Source of the DNA: Saprospiraceae bacterium
GTDB lineage: Bacteria > Bacteroidota > Bacteroidia > Chitinophagales > Saprospiraceae
Assembly: GCA_013361075.1 (NCBI GenBank)
Contig: JABWAJ010000190.1
Coordinates: forward strand, 1-9,335
Length of the DNA: 9,335 nucleotides
Direction of reading: 5' to 3'
The notes beneath the pieces were generated by a model. That model did no database searches, was not told the origin of the DNA, and worked only from the letters and a program-made list of their open reading frames with translations. Shown piece after piece: positions 1 through 5,443 of this stretch (position 1 is the first letter of the stretch; each line of letters opens with the position of its first letter). The position numbers and the translations under genes are program-made.

Positions 1-33
1 ATCTTGTGTCTAATTGTTCAATACAAAAGCGAT

Positions 34-483
34 ATGAAAAAATTCATTGTTCTGTCTTTTACTTTATTGCTAGCCAGTGCCGGAACCCAGCTTTTTGCGC
101 AGGAAAGTCTTTGGAAAACGCTCTCCAAACTTACCTACAAGAAACAATATGATGAAATGCTGGGCTTTAAAGTCGATGTACCGGTTTTTAGCGAAGAAAT
201 CAAGGCCTTAGAGGGAAAAGTAGTAACGGTGAAAGGATACATCATCCCGGTAGAAGGGTATAAAGGACATAAAGAGTTCATCTTTTCAGCATTCCCTTAC
301 AGCATGTGCTTTTTTTGCGGCGGTGCAGGCCCGGAAACGGTAATGGAGGTTTTTGCAAAAGAACCCATTAAATATACAGCAGAAGCTGTTACGCTGAAAG
401 GGAAATTAGAACTGAACGGCTCCGACATCAATCGCCTGATTTATGGGCTACGCGAAGTGGAACAAGTCAAAACCAATAATTAG
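34..483 (+). CDS. Small exported DUF3299-like protein with a CFFC motif
   Basis: Predicted 149-residue exported protein of unknown function. Residues 1-23 form a signal peptide (MKK, hydrophobic core, ending F-A-Q), so the mature protein should act in the periplasm. The mature part resembles the small OB-fold-like DUF3299 family: a strand-rich stretch (V-V-T-V-K-G-Y-I-I-P-V) precedes a conserved-looking block with C92-F-F-C95-G-G-A-G-P-E-T. It ends with K-L-E-L-N-G and a short tail. The two cysteines could bind metal or act in thiol chemistry; that is inference. The ATG at 34 was chosen because it directly precedes the signal peptide; an in-frame TTG at 4 would add ten non-signal residues. 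No Shine-Dalgarno is visible. The di-heme cytochrome gene follows after 44 bases on the same strand, so co-transcription is plausible. A run of seven T at 310-316 lies inside the cysteine motif. The family link comes from pattern memory, not a search. Confidence 0.8.
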   Translation: MKKFIVLSFTLLLASAGTQLFAQESLWKTLSKLTYKKQYDEMLGFKVDVPVFSEEIKALEGKVVTVKGYIIPVEGYKGHKEFIFSAFPYSMCFFCGGAGPETVMEVFAKEPIKYTAEAVTLKGKLELNGSDINRLIYGLREVEQVKTNN

Positions 484-484
484 A

Positions 485-515
485 GCCTGTCTTCAGCAGC
501 CGGTAACAGACAGGC
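485..515 (+). other. Intergenic inverted repeat between the CFFC-protein and cytochrome genes
   Basis: GCCTGTCT at 485-492 is the exact reverse complement of AGACAGGC at 508-515, giving an 8-bp stem with a 15-base loop. It begins two bases after the stop codon and ends 12 bases before the cytochrome ATG. There is no T-tract after it, so it does not look like a standard intrinsic terminator. It may be a weak terminator, an mRNA end stabiliser, or a structure affecting cytochrome translation. Confidence 0.45.
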
Positions 516-527
516 ATTAACCACGCC

Positions 528-1925
528 ATGAAAAAGCAATACATTGTCCTTTTTGGAATGCTGATAATTGCAGCATGCAGCACCTATCGGGGTTTGCCAT
601 CGCCTGTGGGCAATACTTCCTGGCGCACTAAAACGCTGCCTGCTACTCCCCAGAACGGCACAGGCGATGCCGATGCGGGACTTGCCTACCTGATCTATGG
701 CGATTACATTGGCTCCGGGGTCCCTTATGAATTCATGAAAAACCGGTTGCTGGACAAACCCGACGTCATTCTGAAACGAGAAGGGCTTAACGCCAATGCG
801 CAGTACATGCTGAATGTCTTTGAAGCCTCCAACGGCGTCAACGTGGTCAGCGGCAACTGTTTTACCTGTCACGCAAGTTGGTTTGAAGGCAAAATGGTCA
901 TTGGTTTGGGCAATAGTTTTTCAGATTACAGAAAGAGTCTGTTGACTGCTGCCCGGGTGCTGCATGCAGGCATGAATGTCAAATATTCCAAAAAGTCCAA
1001 AGAATATCAGGCTTATGAAGACTTTGGGCACTATTTCCAGGCAATGGCACCGCACATCGTAACCAACCAGCCTGGTGGCAATCCTGCTTTCCGGTTGGCC
1101 GAAGCCTGCATGAACTACCGGAATCCGTCGGATCTAACCTACCGTGAAAAGCCCAATTACGAAATCCCGGATTATCCCATTGCTACGGATGTGCCGCCCT
1201 TATGGCACGTGAAGAAAAAAAACGCGCTTTACTACACGGGGGTTGGGCGCGGTGATTTTTCAAAATTGCTTTTTCAGGCGTCTGTTCTGGGTATTCCTGA
1301 CAGCAGTGCTGCCCGGAAAGCGGTCAACAATTTCAAAGATGTAGTGGCCTGGTTGCAAACACTGGAGCCGCCACGCTATTCAAAACCGATTGACCAACCG
1401 CTGGCTGCGAAAGGCGAAGCTTTGTTTTCAGAACATTGCAGTGGGTGCCACGGTACATACGGCTCACAGGAAACCTACCCCAACAAACTGGTCTCCCTGG
1501 ATCTGGTAAAAACCGATCCGCTCTACGCAGCCTACGGCATGCAGTCGGGCATTGTAGCCTGGTACAACAGCAGTTGGTTTGCTCAATCGGAACCGCGCTC
1601 CTGGTTTGTACCCGACACCGGTTATGTGGCCCCGCCGCTTGACGGCATCTGGATGAGTGCCCCTTATCTCCACAACGGTTCGGTACCTACGCTCGACGAC
1701 TTGCTCAACAGTCCTCAGCGTCCTGTTTACTGGAGTCGTACGGGCGAAAGTACGGATTACGACTACGAAAAAGTAGGATGGCTTTATGAGCGGTTAGACA
1801 AACCCAAGGGCAACTGGACATTTGATACAACCCTGCCCGGATACACCAATAAGGGCCATTATTTTGGCGATAAGCTTAGCGATGATGAACGCAAAGCAGT
1901 CATTGAATATCTGAAGACGTTGTAA
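528..1925 (+). CDS. Di-heme c-type cytochrome lipoprotein
   Basis: Predicted 465-residue membrane-anchored electron-transfer or redox protein. The N-terminus is a lipoprotein signal with lipobox I14-A15-A16-C17, so it should be anchored by lipid on the outer side of a membrane. There are two covalent heme sites: C111-F-T-C114-H115 and C304-S-G-C307-H308. A block after the second heme (A-P-P-L-D-G-I-W-M376-S-A-P-Y-L-H-N-G-S-V-P-T-L) is typical of large di-heme cytochromes related to the peroxidase/MauG and RoxA groups; M376 is a candidate distal ligand. W226-H227 in a P-P-L-W-H stretch lies between the hemes. It is clearly shorter than RoxA rubber oxygenase, so that function should not be assumed. 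The start is the ATG at 528; no Shine-Dalgarno is visible. It probably works with the preceding exported protein. The stop is 22 bases from the stop of the convergent transporter gene. The cytochrome call is firm; the substrate is unknown. Confidence 0.9.
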   Translation: MKKQYIVLFGMLIIAACSTYRGLPSPVGNTSWRTKTLPATPQNGTGDADAGLAYLIYGDYIGSGVPYEFMKNRLLDKPDVILKREGLNANAQYMLNVFEASNGVNVVSGNCFTCHASWFEGKMVIGLGNSFSDYRKSLLTAARVLHAGMNVKYSKKSKEYQAYEDFGHYFQAMAPHIVTNQPGGNPAFRLAEACMNYRNPSDLTYREKPNYEIPDYPIATDVPPLWHVKKKNALYYTGVGRGDFSKLLFQASVLGIPDSSAARKAVNNFKDVVAWLQTLEPPRYSKPIDQPLAAKGEALFSEHCSGCHGTYGSQETYPNKLVSLDLVKTDPLYAAYGMQSGIVAWYNSSWFAQSEPRSWFVPDTGYVAPPLDGIWMSAPYLHNGSVPTLDDLLNSPQRPVYWSRTGESTDYDYEKVGWLYERLDKPKGNWTFDTTLPGYTNKGHYFGDKLSDDERKAVIEYLKTL

Positions 1926-1947
1926 CCTAACCATCAGGCGCAACAAC

Positions 1948-3252
1948 TTATTTTCTCCAGGAAAGCCTCCTTCCTAATCCAACCAACGCCAATCCTGTTG
2001 CCACAATATTGAATATCCAGATTCCGGCAGCATTGGTATCGATAGCAGGAAAGAGGCTCTTCAATGCTCCCCATATCTGGCTCATACCCAGGCAACATAC
2101 AATGCCCGTAATGAGCAAAAGCGCCGCATTGTACAACATTGAATTGCGATAAGCAACCGGCAACAACACGCGATCATTTACGGCAAGCAATAAAAAAGCC
2201 GCAACAACGGGCAGCAGCAAACCATTGATGGCCTGCGCGGCAATGATGATGGGAATGGGACGCACTTCCAGCATTCCGAACAACATTCCTGTAGCCAACA
2301 CAAGGCCCCAGGTGATGCGAAACCAGCGACCATTGCCCTGCCAGCGGGAGTTGCCTTCCCCGAGCAGGCTTTGTCCGGCAATGGCGGCTGCTAATGGCGC
2401 TGTAATGGCCGAACTGGCACCTGCCGCAAACAGGCCAAAGGCAAACAACGACGAAGCCCAGGGCCCCAATTGCGCACCCAGGGTGGCTGAAAGCGACGGG
2501 AACGTAAAATCAGGTGTCGAAAAAGTACCAGCTATCAAAATAGCCATGGAAATGATGCCTCCAAGCGTAACAGCAACGGCAATCCCCCAGCGCATTTCCG
2601 CAAGTTGCTGTCCCCGTCCAATGCCGGATGCTAAAAAGAGGTTGTAGGGAACAATGGTGGTGCCAATCAACCCGATTACAAGCAGCAATGACCCATCGGG
2701 CAAGGTCGGCAGCATTGCCCGGGCATAGTCGCCTGCCGAAAAATCTGTTTGCACCGCAACGGCAAGAAAGGCAATGCCCATCAACAACACGACAAAACCC
2801 AGCAAGCGTGCAATGAGTTGAAACTTACCGCTCCACAATAAAGCAACACAAGCAGCACCTACGATGATTGTCAACCAGGGGCGCGGCATGTTGCTCAAAA
2901 CCTCCAGGCCTGAAACAGCGCCGAGTATGTTGCCTGCCTGATAAGCCGCACACCCCATGGCTACTGCCAAAAAGAGGACGACGCAAATTCGACGACCTGC
3001 ACGACTGCTGTATTTCTCAGCGAGAATCTGTCCGAGGCTTTTGCCCGAACCAATGGCAATACGCGCCGCAGCTTCCTGCAACAGGATGGTGGCAATCGTA
3101 GAAAATGCCAATGCCCAAAGCAGTTGCAAGTGATGGCTGGCACCTGCTTTTGACGCTGTGGTTACAGTGCCCGGACCAATAAACGCCGCTGAAATAACTG
3201 ACCAGAACAGGGCACCCGATAAGCCTTGTGAAAAAGTAATGCGTTTTGACAT
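1948..3252 (-). CDS. Nramp-fold (SLC11) transporter with non-canonical metal site
   Basis: Predicted 434-residue inner-membrane protein with about eleven hydrophobic segments, the usual length for Nramp. Family members couple divalent metal uptake (Mn, Fe) to protons. Fold markers are visible: the helix-1 break F-I-G26-P-G-T29-V-T-T-A-S, then L-Q-E-A-A-A-R, and the helix-6 break G-T198-T-I-V201-P-Y-N204. The hallmark ligands are missing: DPGN of helix 1 reads GPGT, so the metal-binding Asp and Asn are Gly and Thr; the helix-6 Met of MPHN is Val201 and the His is Tyr203. It therefore belongs to a divergent branch and may carry another ion or act differently. The ATG at 3252 was chosen because residues from there match the family N-terminus; an upstream in-frame ATG at 3402 would run through a tandem repeat and overlap the glycosyltransferase gene. 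It lies 43 bases after that gene on the same strand, so it may be co-transcribed. Confidence 0.88.
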   Translation of the reverse strand: MSKRITFSQGLSGALFWSVISAAFIGPGTVTTASKAGASHHLQLLWALAFSTIATILLQEAAARIAIGSGKSLGQILAEKYSSRAGRRICVVLFLAVAMGCAAYQAGNILGAVSGLEVLSNMPRPWLTIIVGAACVALLWSGKFQLIARLLGFVVLLMGIAFLAVAVQTDFSAGDYARAMLPTLPDGSLLLVIGLIGTTIVPYNLFLASGIGRGQQLAEMRWGIAVAVTLGGIISMAILIAGTFSTPDFTFPSLSATLGAQLGPWASSLFAFGLFAAGASSAITAPLAAAIAGQSLLGEGNSRWQGNGRWFRITWGLVLATGMLFGMLEVRPIPIIIAAQAINGLLLPVVAAFLLLAVNDRVLLPVAYRNSMLYNAALLLITGIVCCLGMSQIWGALKSLFPAIDTNAAGIWIFNIVATGLALVGLGRRLSWRK

Positions 3253-3263
3253 AGGAAGAAGAG

Positions 3264-3291
3264 GGTAAACGGTGAACGGTAGATGGTAGAC
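3264..3291 (-). repeat. Degenerate 7-bp tandem repeat in the transporter leader
   Basis: Four consecutive seven-base units on the + strand: GGTAAAC, GGTGAAC, GGTAGAT, GGTAGAC (consensus GGTRRAY). Read in the direction of the transporter gene they are GTCTACC, ATCTACC, GTTCACC, GTTTACC. The array fills most of the 43-base gap between the glycosyltransferase stop (3296) and the transporter ATG (3252) and ends 11 bases before that ATG. Flanking bases (3257-3263 and 3292-3298) are weaker, purine-rich continuations. Such heptamers may be an interspersed intergenic repeat of this genome or a slippage-prone leader; the sequence alone cannot decide. Confidence 0.7.
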
Positions 3292-3295
3292 GAGG

Positions 3296-4225
3296 TTAGG
3301 TCGCTTTTCGAACTTTATACGGGCGCTTTTGCTGCGATTCAAAATAGGTGCGCATTTGAATTTCAATGACAATGCCAACCGTAACCAGTTGGATGCCCGC
3401 AATAATCAACATTAACCCCAGTATCATCAGCGGTTTACCCCAAATATCGTGTCCCAGTATTTTCAGAATAATGAGGTAAAAATTAATGATCGCACCAACA
3501 GCGAAGAGCAGTACCCCTACATTTCCGAAAAGGTGCATGGGTTTTTGCATGTAGCGCTTAAAAAACAACATCAGCAACAGATCGCTGATGACTTTGAAAG
3601 TGCGGCCTATACCATATTTTGATTGCCCAAACTGCCGGGCGTGGTGCTTCACCGGTACCTGGGTAATGCGGGCACCTTCGAGGTGTGCCAATACCGGAAT
3701 GAAGCGGTGCAATTCGCCATAAAGCCCTAATTCTTTTGCCATCTCCCCACGAAATACTTTCAGGGCACAGCCATAATCGCGGAGATTTACCCCGGCAGCA
3801 TTCCGAATGATAAAATTGGCAATACGGCTCGGAATTTTGCGCAGAACAAACCCATCCTGCCGGTTGACGCGTTCACCCGCAACGAGGTCCCACCCACCGG
3901 TTTCTGCAATATTGAGCATCATGGGAATATCGGAAGGGTCATTCTGGAGGTCGCCGTCGAGGGTAGCAATGTATTCTCCTTTCGCATAGTCCATCCCGGC
4001 CATCAGGGCCAAACTTTGACCATAGTTTTTGCGAAACTCCACCACGCGAAGCCTTGGGTTTTGGATGCTGTACAATTCTTTAAGGGTATCGTCGGTAGAG
4101 CCGTCATCAACATACAGGATTTCATAATCCATTCCATCCAGGGCTTCGGTGATGCGTGCTACTAAAGGCCGGATATTGGGTGCTTCGTTGTAAACCGTCA
4201 CAACGACGGAAAGCTTTGGCGACAT
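3296..4225 (-). CDS. Family 2 glycosyltransferase, DPM1/GtrB-like, with two C-terminal membrane helices
   Basis: Predicted 309-residue membrane-bound GT2 enzyme that transfers a sugar from a nucleotide donor, most likely to a polyprenyl phosphate, on the cytoplasmic face. The GT-A fold is clear: an opening strand S-V-V-V-T-V-Y-N-E (6-14), V39-D-D-G-S-T-D45 for nucleotide binding, and the metal-binding D90-G-D92 followed by L-Q-N-D-P. An H-R-F-I-P acceptor-side motif and an R-Q-F-G-Q-S-K-Y-G stretch follow. Two hydrophobic helices at about 234-260 and 268-292 match the two-helix anchor of dolichol/undecaprenyl-phosphate sugar synthases (DPM1, GtrB, ArnC types). The donor sugar cannot be read from the sequence. 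The ATG at 4225 is preferred; an in-frame TTG at 4246 would add seven residues (MSLNIQL) before the conserved N-terminus. It follows the DUF4249 gene after 84 bases and precedes the Nramp-like gene by 43. The product may serve surface-glycan or lipid modification. Confidence 0.9.
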   Translation of the reverse strand: MSPKLSVVVTVYNEAPNIRPLVARITEALDGMDYEILYVDDGSTDDTLKELYSIQNPRLRVVEFRKNYGQSLALMAGMDYAKGEYIATLDGDLQNDPSDIPMMLNIAETGGWDLVAGERVNRQDGFVLRKIPSRIANFIIRNAAGVNLRDYGCALKVFRGEMAKELGLYGELHRFIPVLAHLEGARITQVPVKHHARQFGQSKYGIGRTFKVISDLLLMLFFKRYMQKPMHLFGNVGVLLFAVGAIINFYLIILKILGHDIWGKPLMILGLMLIIAGIQLVTVGIVIEIQMRTYFESQQKRPYKVRKAT

Positions 4226-4309
4226 AAGCTGAATATTTAGGGACAAAGCTATTCACCCTTGACCATTTTTGAACACGAAGGCGCGTAAATGATTTAAGGA
4301 TTTTCGGAC

Positions 4310-5374
4310 TTACCACCCCGGCGGCCTGATCGCCGTCCGCACAATGCCTTCCTGGCAAGGTTCACATACCGGTGACAGCAGGATCTGAACGCCAATTCCG
4401 CTGTTATCCTGCGGCGGTGGTTTCAGTACATAATCACGCTTGATGTAGACGCTTTTCCGGGTCACTCCAATTGCGGTAAACAGGCCAAGTACCTGTTCTT
4501 CTGCATCGTTTATGTTGGCAATATTCCCCGGGATAGAAGCGGGAGGATTGTCGAAAATGCCACCGGTGTTGTTGGTTTGACCAACCACGCTGTTCCAGAA
4601 TCGATAAGCTCTTTCCTGCAATGCATGCTGCTCTATGATCATGAAATAATCGTCTTTGGAATCATAGGGAATGGTGGTGATCAATCGCTCAATGGTGCGG
4701 CCGTCGGTAAACTGGTCATTGGCGAGATCAATGCAGTTGTTGCACTTCGATATTTTCCAACAAGGTTCGCAACAAAAGCTGTACAAGCGGTAATTGATGC
4801 CGTTTTCCGTATCGGGAGCATACGTTTGCTTGCAATATTTCAGGGATTCGTAATGGGCCCATTTCCAGCGATAAAAATTCCTCTCGCCGGGGGTATCTCT
4901 GGTTTTCAAATACACTTCAAAATAGTCCCGGGCAATGCCTTCTGCACTGACTTCTTCCACAAAACGGCTGAAAATAGTATCAACCGGAGGTGAGGCCTGC
5001 AAAAACTGGGGTTGTGATTGATATTCTTTTCCGTTTTCTGTCAGGATGTGCAAGGTATAGGTTCGGCCAGGCATTCCCTGAAAACTGACAGAGTCTGTGC
5101 GGTAAGTTCCCCGCGATGTTTCTGTGAGGTCGAACCGGCTCCCTTCGTCGTCCATGATAAACACGGTGGCGTTGGCCACAGGTCGGGTGAGGGAAGCATT
5201 GTCATAGGGCTCACTCTGGCCGAGCTTTACGGTATAGGGCCCGGGCAGGTTGGTGATTTGTCCATCTACCACCAATTTGGGCACAATGTCTTCTGTACCG
5301 GTATCTATCGGGTCTATGCAGGCGTTCAGGCTGGCAAGCAAAACAAGCAACAAAGCGATGCAGGTATTTTTCAT
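4310..5374 (-). CDS. DUF4249 outer-membrane lipoprotein, partner of TonB-dependent receptor
   Basis: Predicted 354-residue lipoprotein with signal peptide and lipobox L16-N17-A18-C19. The N-terminal half carries the DUF4249 pattern: L-V-V-D-G-Q-I-T-N-L-P-G-P-Y-T-V-K-L, then V-A-N-A-T-V-F-I, G-T-Y-R-T-D, G-R-T-Y-T-L-H-I, and A-S-P-P-V-D-T-I. The family is typically encoded next to a TonB-dependent receptor in Bacteroidota and is thought to assist it at the cell surface; here the receptor gene lies 69 bases upstream, matching that arrangement. The substrate is unknown. The C-terminal half is cysteine-rich: C181, C201-C202-E-P-C205-W, C211-N-N-C214, and a second C337-E-P-C340 near the end, suggesting disulfides or a metal site. 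The start is the ATG at 5374, directly before the signal peptide; its ATGA overlaps the stop of a possible six-codon upstream ORF. No Shine-Dalgarno is visible. Confidence 0.88.
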   Translation of the reverse strand: MKNTCIALLLVLLASLNACIDPIDTGTEDIVPKLVVDGQITNLPGPYTVKLGQSEPYDNASLTRPVANATVFIMDDEGSRFDLTETSRGTYRTDSVSFQGMPGRTYTLHILTENGKEYQSQPQFLQASPPVDTIFSRFVEEVSAEGIARDYFEVYLKTRDTPGERNFYRWKWAHYESLKYCKQTYAPDTENGINYRLYSFCCEPCWKISKCNNCIDLANDQFTDGRTIERLITTIPYDSKDDYFMIIEQHALQERAYRFWNSVVGQTNNTGGIFDNPPASIPGNIANINDAEEQVLGLFTAIGVTRKSVYIKRDYVLKPPPQDNSGIGVQILLSPVCEPCQEGIVRTAIRPPGW

Positions 5375-5391
5375 GCGTACATTTTTTTCAT
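5371..5391 (-). other. Possible six-codon leader ORF overlapping the DUF4249 start
   Basis: On the - strand an ATG at 5391 opens M-K-K-M-Y-A and stops with TGA at 5373-5371, sharing two bases with the DUF4249 ATG (5374-5372) in an ATGA overlap. This arrangement permits translational coupling. An A-rich run precedes the overlap and no Shine-Dalgarno is seen. It may be chance, since A-rich leaders easily contain ATG. Confidence 0.25.
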
Positions 5392-5427
5392 TTTCGGCTG
5401 TTTGGTGTAAACATCAGGTAGCCGAAA
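5392..5427 (-). other. Inverted repeat between the receptor and DUF4249 genes
   Basis: TTTCGGCT at 5392-5399 and AGCCGAAA at 5420-5427 are exact reverse complements (8-bp stem, 20-base loop). It starts 16 bases past the receptor stop and ends 17 bases before the DUF4249 ATG. On the - strand it is followed by an A-rich run, not a T-tract, so it is unlikely to be a full terminator. Such a stem could set the relative amounts of receptor and lipoprotein from one mRNA. Confidence 0.45.
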
Positions 5428-5443
5428 CATTAGATTTAGGCGA

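Noticed and set aside
4..33. TTG start at 4 for the first gene
   Set aside because: It would place ten non-signal residues ahead of a good signal peptide that begins at the ATG at 34.
1..33. Promoter of the first gene (TAATTGTT resembling TAnnTTTG)
   Set aside because: Match to the -7 element is partial and the -33 region lies outside the window.
480..872. 130-codon open frame opposite the cytochrome gene
   Set aside because: Antisense shadow of a clear cytochrome coding region, with no signal or domain of its own.
3253..3402. Upstream in-frame ATG at 3402 for the Nramp-like gene, adding 50 residues
   Set aside because: The extension overlaps the glycosyltransferase gene, translates the heptamer repeat, and has no family resemblance; the ATG at 3252 matches the expected N-terminus.
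4226..4246. TTG start at 4246 for the glycosyltransferase
   Set aside because: The ATG at 4225 directly precedes the conserved GT2 opening strand, and no ribosome-binding signal favours the TTG.
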